Below are positions 46,079 to 58,012 of a stretch of DNA of 64,000 nucleotides, piece after piece. This stretch comes from Paramoeba atlantica. Lineage: Eukaryota; Discosea. The stretch lies in contig CDRNVI010000154.1 in assembly GCA_977017575.1 (NCBI GenBank), positions 1-64,000 on the forward strand, read 5' to 3'. The translations under genes and the position numbers were made by a program. The notes under the pieces are model-generated. The model saw only the letters and a program-made list of their open reading frames with translations, was not told the origin of the DNA and did not search any database. Position 1 is the stretch's first letter, and every line of letters begins with the position of its first letter.

Positions 46079-46543
46079 ATGATCTTCAGTGTGGGTGGGT
46101 TGGTGCCCGTAGTTTAGTCGTAAATTCGACTATGTCCAACCCCGGGGGGGTGAGTTCAAATCCCAGTTTTTCGATATTATAGAAAATTTTTTTGGTGCTG
46201 TAGAGTGATTTGATTGGAGTGAGGAGCTCTTGAAGAAGTGTGAAAATCGGAACAGATTACATCTCAGCCCTGTCTGCTAAAAAGTTGAGGATAAATTCCC
46301 TTGGAAGGAGCTTTGGATTATTCTCCCTTCTGATGTGCATCCTCCAGCCTGAACTTGCAGAAGTTCTAAAGTTCAGCATAAAGACCAACTGAACTAAGCT
46401 GAAGTTTAAAACTTCACCTCTCGTTAGAGGTTAAAAACAAACATAATTTAATGTAATTCAAATGGCTTAGATTAAGAACTACTAATTGAATAAAATCTGC
46501 CTCAAAAAAAAAAAAAAAAAAAAAAATGATCTTCAGTGTGGGT
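46079..46543 (+). repeat. SINE1 in copia B reverse transcriptase, 18-bp TSD
   Basis: A complete, fresh SINE1 at 46097-46525 in plus orientation: GGTTGGTGCCCGTAGTTTAG head, seven-G run, B box GAGTTCAAATCCC, core, AATAAAATCTGCCTC and a 22-A tail. Flanks ATGATCTTCAGTGTGGGT at 46079-46096 and 46526-46543. Confidence 0.96.
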
Positions 46544-47044
46544 ATTCAAGAAGCGAGAGCATTGGGAAACAGCATATGAAATATCAGGGCGAGTTTTCGT
46601 CAACCAAATTAGAGAACCAACAAGACTTGCATAGGGAAAATCAGTAGGAGGTTCGTCAGGCTTAGGCATAGGCAGAACTTTACTCACAGCAGGAGTATCA
46701 CTCTTTCTTATTTTGTGGCAGTCAAAACTCTCCAATAAATTGTTGAGGAAGGCACGCTGATTGAAAGAAATTTCTTTGTGATTTTGTTTCACACCACAAC
46801 CAAGGAACCAGGAGCATTTTCCACTAGGCTTCCACTTGAATCTTTCAATCAGTTTGGAGTAAATCTCTTCACGGAGCTTTGGACAAGTACAAACATCCAA
46901 ATTGTCATCAACAACAGTTGGGAATAAACAGAAGTTTCTGTCAGGTTCAACACGAATGTAGAGATTGGGATCAGCAGTCAGACAATGGAATTGCAGCTCT
47001 TCAATAAGAAATTTTCAAAAAGTCAGATTCCAACATTGTCCAGC

Positions 47045-47503
47045 AATTGGCACACCATAGTTTTTTTTTTTTTTCTTTTTGAGGCAGACTTTATTCAATT
47101 AGTAGTTCTTAATCTAAGCCATTTGAATTACATTAAATTATGTTTGTTTTTAACCTCTAACGAGAGGTGAAGCTTTAAACTTCAGCTTAGTTCAGTCAGT
47201 CTTTATGTTGAACTTTAGAACTTCTGCAAGTTCAGGCTGGAGGATGCACATCAGAAGGGAGAATAATCCAAAGCTCCTTCCAAGGGAATTTATCCTCAAC
47301 TTTTTAGCAGACAGGGCTGAGATGTAACCTGTTCTGATTTTCACACTTCTTCAAGAGCTCCTCACTCCAATCAAATCACTCTACAGCACCAGAAAAATTT
47401 TCCATAATATCGAAAAACTGGGATTTGAACTTGCCCCCCAGGGTTGGACATAGTCGAATTTACGACTAAACTACGGGCGCCAACCCTAATTGGCACACCA
47501 TAG
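47045..47503 (-). repeat. SINE1 in copia B reverse transcriptase, 16-bp TSD
   Basis: A complete minus-strand SINE1 at 47061-47487 flanked by AATTGGCACACCATAG (47045-47060 and 47488-47503). Confidence 0.96.
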
Positions 47504-50428
47504 AGAGCTTTGTTCAATCAACAGAGATATTCGGGATGTTCAGGATCTTCAAAACCTTCAGGTTGAGTGACATAATAAACAATATCGCCATCAGGAATGT
47601 CAGCTTGGATATAGGCACTTGGGACATCTCCAGAATTCACATCAAGGTCAAACATAGCAGCAATAGCAAATGTCAAATTGAGAGATTCAGTGGTTGCAGT
47701 TCCAGCATAATTATCTTCTTGGTCAAAATTGGGATCTTTCGCAAGACTATGTTTTACACGAGAACCGTTTGCACAAAATCGAGCTTTGAACTTGGATATT
47801 ACACCATTTTTAGTCTTAATTCAAAATCGCCACAGGCCTTGCATAATAATGTGTTTCTTTCCATCCTTGGGGAACTTCGGGGGAGGAGGCACCAATTCCC
47901 AAGTCTTATTTTCAATATGAGCATCATATTCTCTTTTGCAGGCTTGTTTCCATTCTTCTTTTTCATTTGAACGGGCGGCTTGCTTGTAGGATTGAGGGGT
48001 AACTTTGTCATTAACAACTTGGTCAGCATGAAAGGCATAGTCAAGGAAATCAAGATCTTTGTAACCATGGCCAGGTTCACCAAACATATTCCAAGGTATT
48101 TTCAAGGCACTGAACGCTTTTCCAATGGCACTATGTTGGTAGTCAGGGTCTTGGAAGTGAGCAGAGTGTCTTACTTCTTCAGCTGCATCATCAGATTCAT
48201 TTGGTTCAGAGATGTTAATTTCATCATCAGGTTGAGATTGAGTAACAAGATTAAAATCAACTTCAGGATCAGTTTCAGAGTTGTATGTAGAGGAAGAGTA
48301 AGGAGATGCAGATTGGTCTGCAGGGTCATAAGGGTCAGGATCATGATCATCTGGTGGGTAATTGAACATTTCATAATTATCGAGGTCAATCGGCAATTCA
48401 GGTTCATTTTCATCAGCAGAGTCATAATCAGTTCCTTCACTTTCTTCATCCTTCATATCTAATTCTGTCATTTGAGGGAGAATTTCAGAATCAGGGGCTG
48501 CAGCAGCTTGAGCAGGATCAACAATTGGAGAAGAAGAGGAACTAGAAGAGGAGCAAGAGGAGCAAGAGGAAGATGTAGGTGTGTAAGAACCATCGCTCTG
48601 AGTAAAATTGGGAGGAGGCATACTGAGAAGCACCATCTCATCATCATCATCATCACTGTACACATCTGTACTGTGGGTTTTCTCATTCAAAGCAGTATGT
48701 TTTGAATGTAAGTTTACAGGAGCAGGAGTGGAATGGCCTATTCTGTTCTCCCTTTCAACATCAACAGGGTAATCATCATCAATTACAATTTCAGCAGAAT
48801 CATCAGGATTCTCATGTACACAATCCACAGGATTTGTGTTTGTACTCAGAACGTCGTCACGGTCTGATAATTTCGAAAAATCAATGAATTTTTCATTCAA
48901 ATAAGTGTCAAAATAGTGTGGGATATTCCCTCTATCAATACGCTTCAACAGGTTCGAAACACCAAAAACATATTCATCAAATACCACACTTGAACTTTCA
49001 AAAATAGTTTTCTTTACAGGGTCATACAAAATATAACTATTAATTTTCTCTGAGGGGCCAAGATAGATCGCAGGGCGTGCTTTAGGCATCAGTTTGGTTC
49101 TGTTCTTTCGGGGAATGTGCGCAAAAGCATGGCAACCAAAAGGGCGAATCAACTCAATATTGGGTTTGCGACCATACAGCTTCTGGAAGGGGGAAATCTC
49201 TTCACCTTCTTTCACAATGTAGGAGCTTACAACACTTGCAAGTTTTTCAGCATAATCCCAAAATTGTTCAGGCAATCCAGCATGGATTCGAATCGCTTGA
49301 GCAGTGTTCCATCAAGTCTCATTTGCATGTTCAGCAACACCATTTTCAGCAGAATCATCTCTACTAGAAAATCTAATATGAATTCCTTTTTCAGCACAAT
49401 ATTGTCCAATTTTCATTGCAGGACCGACAAATTCTCGAGCACCATCACATTGAATGATTTTGACCTTCACATCCAATTGTCTTTGAAGCTTTGCAATCAG
49501 ATTGATTAGCACTTCGCCAGCATCACTCTTTTTCTTGAGGAATTCAGATAAATCCATCTTGGAGTAGTCTTCAACAACTGAGAGAGAGTATTTGTTCTTC
49601 TGATAAGAAAGTATATTTTTCTCATGGTTGTCAATGTGCAACATTTCACCGAGTTTTCGTTTTGTTCTCGTACCAGGGGTATGACTTTTCTTTTTCGCTT
49701 TGGCCAACTCACAAGCAGTACAAACATTTTAATCCATTCTCAATCTGTGATATTGCAGGGGCAAACCGTCAACCGCACGAGCATTAATAGTCCTCTTCAA
49801 ACCAGAAAAATGACACAGTCTATTATGCCAATATTTCCATTCTTTCTCATGGGTCAGACAGAGGGTTCTACGGATTCTTTTCTTGCGGAGAGGTTGAGAT
49901 GAAGAAGCATCCTCAGGGGTTTCATTTTTTGGGTGAGTAACTTCTTCAGCAATATAAGATTGTTGATGGTTGGTTCGACTGGGTAAAGCCAAATAATACA
50001 AGCCATTGTTCTGTGAACCACTCAAAATCATCTGGGAATCACTCAAATTGATCTTCTTTTTCGTCACACGAATTTGGTCAGAATCCAAAACAACAGAAGC
50101 ATCCCAAGTTTCACACATGTGAGCCACAGAGAGAAGATTCATTTCACAATTGGGGACTACAGAGACATCTTGAAGAGGCAGCAAATCAGGATGAATTGCC
50201 AAGTCACCTTGCATTGTAACAGGAATTAGATCGCCATTCACTTGCTTGATGCTTATGGTCATTGCAGGTGGAGCATTTCTTGTTGTGAGATTTGGATCAT
50301 TCACAATTGTGTTTGAACAAGCTGAATCAGCAAGAGCAATTGCTCTGTTTGATTGTTTTGCAACAAAAGCAGATTGAATCGAAGATTGAGAAGAAGAAAC
50401 GAGAGCAGAAACGCAACAAGAGTTAACA

Positions 50429-50885
50429 GGAATATTGATTTTATTCGGGTTGGTGCCTGTAGTTTAGTCGTAAATTCGACTATGTCCAACCCCGGGGGGG
50501 CGAGTTCAAATCCCAGTTTTTCGATATTATAGAAAATTTTTCTGGTGCTGTAGAGTGATTTGATTGGAGTGAGGAGCTCTTGAAGAAGTGTGAAAATCGG
50601 AACAGATTACATCTCAGCCCTGTCTGCTAAAAAGTTGAGGATAAATTCCCTTGGAAGGAGCTTTGGATTATTCTCCCTTCTGATGTGCATCCTCCAGCCT
50701 GAACTTGTAGAAGTTCTAAAGTTCAGCATAAAGACCGACTGAACTAAGCTGAAGTTTAAAACTTCACCTCTCGTTAGAGGTTAAAAAAACAAACATAATT
50801 TAATGTAATTCAAATGGCTTAGATTAAGAACTACTAATTGAATAAAGTCTGCCTCAAAAAAAAAAAAAAAATATTGATTTTATTC
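50429..50885 (+). repeat. SINE1 in copia B gag/protease, 16-bp TSD
   Basis: A complete plus-strand SINE1 at 50445-50869 flanked by AATATTGATTTTATTC (50429-50444 and 50870-50885). Confidence 0.96.
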
Positions 50886-52364
50886 ATTTTCATCTTCCAA
50901 GCATTGATCTTTTGAACAAAAGCATCGAAATTCACCTTGGCTTGTTGTCCCACAGCACTTTGGTTCACCAGGTTTGTGTTGCAACCTTTCACAATGTGAC
51001 TGGTGGCACCACAACGAAAACAGGCTTTAGCCGGAGGGGTGGGAGGATCTTCCCATCCAGGGTAATTTTGAAACTGGTTGCACGTTTGAGGAGAAGGAAT
51101 TAGAGGACTATGGCGAGGAGGGCCATTTCCTTGTCTTCCTTGGCGAGGAGGGGCAACATTCCCTTGTTGATTAGGATTGGCAGCAGGGTTATTCTTCTTC
51201 TGAAAAGCAACATAAGCAGCGGCATTCTCCTTGGTCTTCAAGGCTTGTTTCTTCTTGTTGGCGCTGGAGCGACTACCTTCGATTTCTTTTAACTCCAAGA
51301 AAGCACTCTCCACTGTCCACTCTCCCACTCTAAGCAATCCTCGAAAGGTTTCCCAATGTTGTTGCGGCATGGAATCTTGAATGTAACCCAATTTCTTGTT
51401 CATTGGTATTGGTTTCCCTTTCAATGCTTCAACGTGAAGAAATAACTCCTTCAGTCTCAACTCAAAACTAGAGATCGTCTCATTTTCTCCGATACAACAA
51501 TCCTCTAACTTACTTTTCACTTCTTTTACGTTGTGAACAATCACAGTACTCAGATTTAAGATCAATGTGTCCCAAATAATTTTTGGTGTTCTTCTCTTCA
51601 AATCACTAAGATACCCCTTCGCTCGACCAACACAAGCCTTATTCAGTAAGTTCATAAGATTCATTTGATTGTCCATACGGTCATCGAAACGTCTTTGGTT
51701 AACTTGCTGCTTGTACTCCAATTTCTCTTTGTGTCTCGCCTCCAACTCCTTTCTTTCTGCCAAGAATCTTTTCTTCTCAGCTTCTTCCATTTTTTCTGTA
51801 ATCTTCTCCAGCTCCTCCTCAAACTTAATTAGAACAGGTTCACCTGTAGGAACTTTGTCGAGGAATAGATGGTGAACGAGATTTTGAGTGCTGAGCCGAA
51901 TGAGTGTCTCTTTTCACCAGAGCATGAATTCAATGGTGGATTCACCTTTGAGTTCATTAATCTCGAGTGCACCCTTCCATGTCTTGTTCTTTGGTTCAAA
52001 CTCTGGCCAATCTACTACTCTGTAATCATCTTCCATAGTTGAGGATGTGGCGAACGTAAGAGAGCAAGAGAGAAAGGCAAGAAACAGTGATGGGAGGAAA
52101 CGAGCAAGAAAAACTGAGAAAACCACACAGAATCGTGAAAACACACAATTAAAACAAATAGAAAAACAGGTAAAAGGAACGAGAGAGCAAGAGCAATAAA
52201 AAGAAATCGAGTGAAGTTGTTGAATGAACGAGAGAACAGGTGTGAACGAGCGAAAACAAAAACAAAAATGAAAAACAAAAAAACAGAAAATAAAACAAAA
52301 ATAAAACAAAAAAATAAAACAAAGAAAGGTGTAGAACACTGAAGTTCTACTGATGACAAGATCA

Positions 52365-52388
52365 GGCAGAGAGCCTAGACTCTTAATC
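52365..52388 (-). other. Primer-binding site of copia B
   Basis: The minus strand reads GATTAAGAGTCTAGGCTCTC straight after the 5' LTR, the same anticodon-arm type box as in copia A. Confidence 0.7.
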
Positions 52389-52914
52389 TGTTAAGTGGCA
52401 GGGTTTGGTAGAAGAAGATTGCTGAGAAAAGAAAAGAAAGGTGCAAACTTCATTCCATGGTGAGAGCTGGGAACGTGAAAAAACAAAGTCTCTCACGCAT
52501 TTATTTATGAACAGGTTTCAAGCACATATTTAACAATGTGACACCAAGTGCAAAAACAGAGAAACACACACAAATAAAAGCACACGTAAGAGACACAAAG
52601 ACACAACAAGTTTAAGGAAGGGAACAACAGATGACGTCAGCACAAATAAATTCATGGGCTGAAAGATCAGAATATGGAGAATAAACTATGCAATCAAATT
52701 GGGTCTGAAATAGGGCAAAGGTATTCTTGAAGGCACAATTCAATGATTGATCAATATCTCGGTGTGTAGTTGTCAGATTCAGATGGGACTAGCACCATTC
52801 GAAAGAGGAAGATGAGGCGCTTCAGGATAGCACAACTCGTGATCATAGAATTCACAAATGATGTTCTCCATTAAGTCAAACATTCTTCAAACCAAGAATA
52901 CTGATATTCTAACA
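52389..52914 (-). repeat. 5' LTR of copia B
   Basis: 526 bp, ending CACTTAACA on the minus strand before the primer-binding site. It is the partner of 44962-45487. Confidence 0.93.
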
Positions 52915-52919
52915 GGGGA

Positions 52920-53166
52920 GGAAAAGTGAGAAAAGGGAAAAAGAAAAGGGAAAGGAAGGAAAGAGGAAAGAAAGAGAAGGAGGGAGGAAGGATGAGAGAA
53001 GAGGAAGGGAAAGAAGAGAGAGAGAGAGAAAAGAGAAGAAGGAAAAGAGAGGGAAGAGAGAGAGTGTCAATCAGGGAGAAGAGGGAGAGAGAGATCAGTT
53101 GTTTGGCAGAAGAGGGAGTGAGAATGGCTCCAAATGGAAAACACAAGAGCTGACAGGATTGTAACA
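52920..53166 (-). repeat. 5' LTR of copia C, outer piece
   Basis: It continues the LTR interrupted at 44961, contains the long purine tract again (about 52920-53065), and ends at the TGTTAC terminus followed by the AGAAG target duplication. Confidence 0.9.
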
Positions 53167-53171
53167 AGAAG

Positions 53172-54487
53172 GGAAAAGAATAATGATGGAGATATAATTA
53201 TGATTAGAGGGGGTGAGGCAGACAGTGAGAAAGAAAGTGAGGAGGAAGGGAAAAGTGATGGGTCAGTCACAGTGAAAATCCCTTTGGAAGGAGGAATGAT
53301 TAAGGAAATGAGTTTTGGTATAAGTGAGAAAGCTTGAGCATAGCTGGGTGATCTTCCAACCCAATTTAGGTGGAAGCAGGGAATGAAAGAACTCAAAAAA
53401 CAATTACAAATCTTGAAAAAAGGGAATATAAATTACCAAATGAAAAGCTTTAACAAGTTTTGATTGAAACAATCAAATTTATTGGTTCAAACACAGCTAA
53501 ATTCAAGAAAAGATAGAGACAATTATCAACTGAAGAAACAGTAAAAATAATTAATAAAGATAAGGAGAAAGTGAGGCAAAGCAAAAAGAAATTAAAAGGC
53601 AACACAGATAAAATGTTGAAAGCTAAAAATTCAAATGCAATTTCCAAAACCATTCTTATGAAGAAGGAAAAAAGTGGTGGGGTGAGAAATTTTAGAGGTG
53701 TCCCTTTCTCTTCTGTTTCCACTGATGTTTCTTTTCCTTTCTCTTCTACTGGTGTTCCTTCCCCTTTTTTCTCCACTAATGTCCCTTCCCCTTCCTCTTC
53801 CACTGGTGTCTAGAGTATTTCTCCCTCTGAAGGTGTTTCCAACAGAGTCTCTGGATTACAAGTTAAAAAAGTGATCCAGAAAAAAACATTATAATTAGCC
53901 TGCAAAACCAAGAAAACACTACCTCTTTTAGTAATTTAGATGAATGTGAATTTTCATCTTTTTTGTTTGGTTCTTATTCTGGCAATGGTCAAAAAATTGC
54001 AGATTCCCCCTTTCCCTCTTGTTTTCAGGATGCTGACCTTGATGGAAGCCCAAAATTGTCTCCAGATGACCCTCAGGGAAGCCTCTCTATTGTTTAAAAG
54101 AAAAAAGAGGAAAAGTTTAAAGAAAAAAAAAAAAACCAAAAAAAAAGGAAAAAAGTTGAAAAAAAGTTCTAAGTTGGAAGTTAATTAAAAAAAGGAAAAG
54201 AAATATCAGAAGATAGAGTAGAATATGGTGAATAAAAGAAAAAAAAAAGAAAAAAAGAATAATCAAAATATCAGAAAGTATAGCCTTCTTCAACCCCTCT
54301 CCTTTGAGATCTGATGATCAACTTCAACCCTCCTCCTCAACAGTTATCAAACAAGTTTCAACTAATCTCTCAACTCCCCACTCCCTCCACCCCCTTCAAC
54401 TCCCTTTTTCCCCAAGAGAGACCTTGTGATGTTCAAATCCCCTCTTTGAAATCCAATCCCCCTGATTTACCACAAATTCAGTGTTTT
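53172..54487 (+). pseudogene. LINE-2 ORF1, continuation beyond copia C
   Basis: Sequence resumes directly after the AGAAG duplication with a charged Glu/Lys-rich translation (53134-53337), then Ser/Pro-rich parts (53571-53813) and Lys-rich runs near 54110-54260. The composition matches the C-terminal half of LINE-1 ORF1, and the position fits the LINE-2 ORF1 interrupted at 38868. Direct sequence similarity is weak, so the call rests on context. It is broken in many places. Confidence 0.5.
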
Positions 54488-54524
54488 TCTTTTTTCTTTT
54501 TGAAGCAGACTTTATTCAATTAGT
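54488..54524 (-). repeat. SINE1 3'-end remnant
   Basis: Only the tail complement TTTTTGAAGCAGACTTTATT and CAATTAG remain, then a LINE-1 T run begins. No target duplication is seen. Confidence 0.75.
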
Positions 54525-55144
54525 TTTTTTTTTTTTTAAAGTTTAGACACTAGGTGCCATTTATTGGAGTTAAAAAACCATCTCTAAGATGGAAAAGAGG
54601 GGGGAAGAAAAAGGGAGGGAAGGGGAAGATAAATTAAAAGTTAGATCCAATGATCTTTTCAGCATGGAATACATTGGAGTTACTTTACCAACTTTAGTTC
54701 TCACTAAGAGGTCTGCATTTGATTGTCTGCCTTCTAAAAGCAGGGAGTGAATTTGGTTTGGAGTTTTCAATAAAGTTAATTACATTCCTTCGAAAATCTT
54801 CTTCAATAAAGTTCCTCACCAAATTGCTCTCTTGGAACTGATGGAACCATCCTTGGATATCTTTAGTAATTATTATAGGGAGGATTAGAGCATTCTCAAA
54901 AGTGGTTTGGGTCAGAAACAAGACATGGGGGGTTGTCACTATGTTTCCTTGGAATTTCCTTACAAAATTCTCTAAGGGGATGGGGAAAGTCCAGTCATGG
55001 GTGAGAGGAGAATTGATCCAGTTCCACAGGGTTGAATTAAGAATAATCCACTCTTCACTGGTTTCTGCAACATGTTGTGATCTTGGATCCTAATGATGGT
55101 CATTCACAGCACATGTTCCATCCTCTTTGGACCAACTTGCAGCA
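54525..55144 (-). pseudogene. LINE-1 3' end (5' truncated)
   Basis: Minus-strand LINE-1 from the A tail (T run at 54525-54537) through the 3' UTR and C-terminal codons to about 55144 (complement of GCTGCAAGTTGGTCCAAAGA). It matches 23430-24048. The frame 54694-54939 covers the same C-terminal region as 5036-5350. Confidence 0.88.
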
Positions 55145-55145
55145 T

Positions 55146-56168
55146 GTAAATGAGGCTCACAAAACCACCTCTGAAAAAACGAAGTCAAGAACTCAATCCG
55201 AATCAAAAAGCATGAACACATCCAAATCATCACATGTTGAAGAAACAGAGAGAAGATCATGGGAGAGGTTTGGAACAAACAAAACTTGACTTAAACTTAA
55301 GTCTCTTCCATCCATGAGGATTGAACCAGTTCTGTGTTTCTCAACAGGTAAAGCAGAGCCATTTGCTTGGGTTATTGATTCACCAGGGCCAGCAGCATTA
55401 TGTTGGATCATGTCAGGGTTGTTTGTGAGGGTAGGAAAAGCACTAGAATCAACAATCATGTGGCGAAAACCATCAGCAGTGTGAAGAGCAACAGAGTCAT
55501 CAGTGACATCCAAAAAACAAAAACCATCTGTGAGTTCATCATAGTGCTCATCAGTTTGTTGCTTATCAAGAAGAAGATCTTGGACAAGCTTGAGGAACTC
55601 CTCAGTAGAAGGTTTGGTGTAGAAGGCCATTTTGCAGATGCCAGTTATTGCAAATTGTGTGAGAAATGCTTCACCAACAGAGGTCTGGGGCTTTCCTTGC
55701 TTCTTTCTTCGACATTCATCCTTCCAGTGACCAGTCACCCCACACCAGTGGCAATGACCTTGATGAACAGTTGAACCATCAGGATGTTGATCACCAGGTT
55801 TGAATTTCTTTCCAGTTCTCTGATGTTTCTCCTCCTTTGCTTCAACCAACAAACCAACATGTGGTGGGAATCCAAAACTGGATTCTTTGCCATATTTAGA
55901 CAGAACTTTTTCTTCAAAGTGTGCCAAACTATTGACCAAATCCTCGAAAGATAAATCTTTCTGATATTTGAGTGTCTTTATGGGTTGGAACTCAGGACCA
56001 AGACCTCAAAGAAGAAGAGCCATCATACAGTGTTCTGAAACAGATTCATCATTCTCAGTAGATTCTATGGTGAGGGTCATACTTTGGGATACATAATCAT
56101 TGACAATTTTATTCTCCTTCTTTTTCAAAGTCATCAACTCATTTGTGAGATCCAGCAAAGATGCCATT
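55146..56168 (-). mobile_element. Copia D, gag-protease fragment
   Basis: The minus strand encodes a Ty1/copia-type gag end and protease: MASLLDLTNELMTLKKKE near 56165, a zinc knuckle CHWCGVTGHWKDEC near 55695-55740, then a protease-like region with IVDSSAF and the LLSVSS block near 55230. The rest of the element is absent. The best open part is 55193-55939. It is a third copia family in the window and a broken fossil. Confidence 0.82.
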
Positions 56169-56575
56169 GTTTTTTTGTTTTTTTTTTGGAAGTAGACTTT
56201 ATTCAATTAGTAGTTCTTAATCTAAACCATTTGAATTACATTAAATTATGTTTGTTTTTAACCTCTAACAAGAGGTGAAGTTTTAAACTTCAGCTCAGTT
56301 TAGTCAGTCTTTATGCTGAACTTTAGAACTTCTGCAAGTTCAGGCTGGAGAATGCACATCAGAAGGGAAAATAATCCAAAGCTCCTTCCAAGGGAATTTA
56401 TCTTCAACTTTTTAGCAGACAAGGCTGAGATGTAACCTGTTCTGATTTTCACACTTCTTCAAAAGCTCCTCACTCCAATCAAATCACTCTACAGCACCAG
56501 AAAAATTTTCTATAATATTGAAAAACTGGGATTTGAACTCACCCCCTGGGGTTGGACATAGTTGAATTTACGACT
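56169..56575 (-). repeat. SINE1, head truncated
   Basis: Minus-strand SINE1 from the T run and TGGAAGTAGACTTTATTCAA to the B-box complement, ending GAATTTACGACTCATTAC; the last ~20 bp of the head are missing. It marks the boundary between copia D and the gene block on the right. Confidence 0.88.
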
Positions 56576-56695
56576 CATTACAGAATTTTTGTATGGTGCC
56601 AACGTGTCAATATTTGATTGGTTAAAAAATAAATTGAACTTTTTTTCGTTTTGTTCTCCATTTTTGATTCTAGCAACGAAAGGGAATGAGAAACT

Positions 56696-58012
56696 GCCAA
56701 AATGAACACCAAAAAAACCTCCAATCTCATTAGATGAAATCATGGAGATTGATTTCATTACTGAGAAAATTCAACAAACGAAAAAGAGGAAACAAAAAAC
56801 CATTGAGAAGCAAAAAAAACGCCGAAAAAGAGGAGTGGAAAAAACACAGCAGCCGCTGCTGATGGAGACCATTCCTGTTGATGAAGAGAGTTTCAATTTG
56901 AATGAGACAAAGTGATGGATGAACTCCATGATTCTTCCTGAATTTGAAAAGCGACTTGATTTTGCCTTGAAGAAACGAATTCGATCTTTTCGGATTCAGC
57001 TACCATTGCCAAAACAAATTTTCTGCTATGTCCAACCCCAGAGGGGTGAGTTCAAATCCCAGTTTTTCAATATTATGGAAAATTTTTCTGGTGCTGTAGA
57101 GTGATTTGATTGGAGTGAGGAGCTCTTGAAGAAGTGTGAAAATCGGAACAGGTTATATCTCAGCCCTGTCTGCTAAAAAGTTGAGGATAAATTCCCTTGG
57201 AAGGAGCTTTGGATTATTCTCCCTTCTGATGTGCATCCTCCAGCCTGAACTTGCAGAAGTTCTAAAGTTCAGCATAAAGACTGACTGAACTAAACTGAAG
57301 TTTAAAACTTCACCTCTCGTTAGAGGTTAAAAACAAACATAATTTAATGTAATTCAAATGGCTTAGATTAAGAACTACTAATTGAATAAAGTCTGCCTCA
57401 AAAAGAAAAAAAAAACAAAACAAATTTTCTGTAAGATTTTTTGTGAACCATTGAAAAAATTTGAAAAAGTGAAGTTTCAAGTCAATGAATCAGGACAATG
57501 TGCTCGAATCTGTTCTCAAGACAATTTAAAAAAACTGGATTCTTGCTTTTTGAACCGTTCTGAATGGCAAACCAAAAAGATTCTCTTGCAAAGTTCTCGC
57601 GGCAATATTTTTTTAAATGAAGAGGTAAATATCGTTCTTCATCATTGGATTGAATTTGATGTTATTCAAACTGATGAAAATTGAATAATCAAGTGTGAAT
57701 CTGAGTTGATTTTAAAATTTACGAAAAAAAAAAGTCAATTTGAATGCTGTGGAATCATTGAAGTTACAAATGCATCTGGCTTTCATTGCACTTAAAGGAA
57801 ATTATTTGTTGAATTATTTTGAAACAAAATTAAATTTATTTTACAAAAAAATCTTGAAAAAAATGAAACTATTTTTTCCATTGTTAGTAAAATGTTGAAA
57901 AAAAAAGGGGAAAAAATTTAATTAGTAAATGAAAAAACTAACTTTTTCAGTTCGTCAAGTTCTTGCTGCATCTACCTTTGATGTAAAAGAATTTGATTCA
58001 TCTGAATTTTGA
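56696..58012 (+). CDS. Gene alpha, unknown protein interrupted by a SINE1
   Basis: A reading frame with ATG at 56742 (MEIDFITEKIQQTKKRKQ), very basic at its N-terminus (KKRRKRGVEK). It may start further upstream: the same frame is open to an acceptor-like TTTGATTCTAG at about 56687. A SINE1 (57026-57415) interrupts it at QIF; across the target duplication the frame resumes with CKIFCEPLKKFEKVKFQVNE and stays open to about 57684. Further on come more coding-like blocks, a 26-nt candidate intron (57925-57950) and an end at TGA 58010. In-frame TGA codons occur near 56726, 56912, 57682 and 57820, plus a TAA near 57793. No domain recognised. It is likely a decaying gene. Confidence 0.5.
57010..57431 (+). 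repeat. SINE1 in gene alpha, 5' truncated, 16-bp TSD
   Basis: SINE1 at 57026-57415 lacks the first ~30 bp of the head and starts at CTATGTCCAACCCC. Flanks CAAAACAAATTTTCTG at 57010-57025 and 57416-57431 prove insertion by target-primed reverse transcription. Confidence 0.95.
57925..57950 (+). other. Candidate 26-nt intron in gene alpha
   Basis: GTAAAT at the 5' end, a perfect ACTAAC branch-point box, and TTTTTCAG at the 3' end within 26 nt. It is followed by a coding-like stretch (RQVLAASTFDVKEFDSSEF). The upstream frame here is blurred by A runs, so phase cannot be confirmed. Confidence 0.6.

Larger units (their letters stand above)
45506..52038 (-). pseudogene. Copia B gag-pol region (fossil)
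   Basis: In minus-strand order: gag start MEDDYRVVDW near 52038, a large gag frame 50834-51790 with the zinc knuckle CFRCGATSHIVKGC near 51000-51040, protease near 50330, GAG-pre-integrase and integrase (49227-50304), the acidic and serine-rich linker in the long open stretch 47821-49275, reverse transcriptase (46502-47750, with two SINE1 insertions) and RNase H (45506-46024) ending ADIFTKPLG. It is a close relative of copia A and is broken. Confidence 0.9.
44957..52919 (-). mobile_element. Copia B, Ty1/copia element nested in the LTR of copia C
   Basis: Copia B (44962-52914) is flanked by GGGGA (44957-44961 and 52915-52919), a 5-bp target duplication within the copia C LTR. Both LTRs are complete at 526 bp with about ten differences (about 2%), so insertion is recent. 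It belongs to the copia A family. It carries three SINE1 copies (46097, 47061, 50445), each with its own target duplication. The coding region is broken at roughly half a dozen or more places besides the SINEs. Confidence 0.95.
38869..53171 (-). mobile_element. Copia C, Ty1/copia element with nested copia B
   Basis: Copia C lies on the minus strand between AGAAG target duplications (38869-38873 and 53167-53171). Its 3' LTR is 38874-39407; its 5' LTR (44675-44961 plus 52920-53166) is split by copia B. Both LTRs reconstruct to about 534 bp and differ by about 3% by eye. It inserted into LINE-2 ORF1. The coding region is among the better preserved of the LTR elements here, with only a few breaks. 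Confidence 0.93.

Noticed and set aside
46110-46175. A genuine tRNA gene at the SINE1 head
   Set aside because: A and B boxes are present but there is no full cloverleaf, and the unit continues into the SINE body with an A tail and target duplication.
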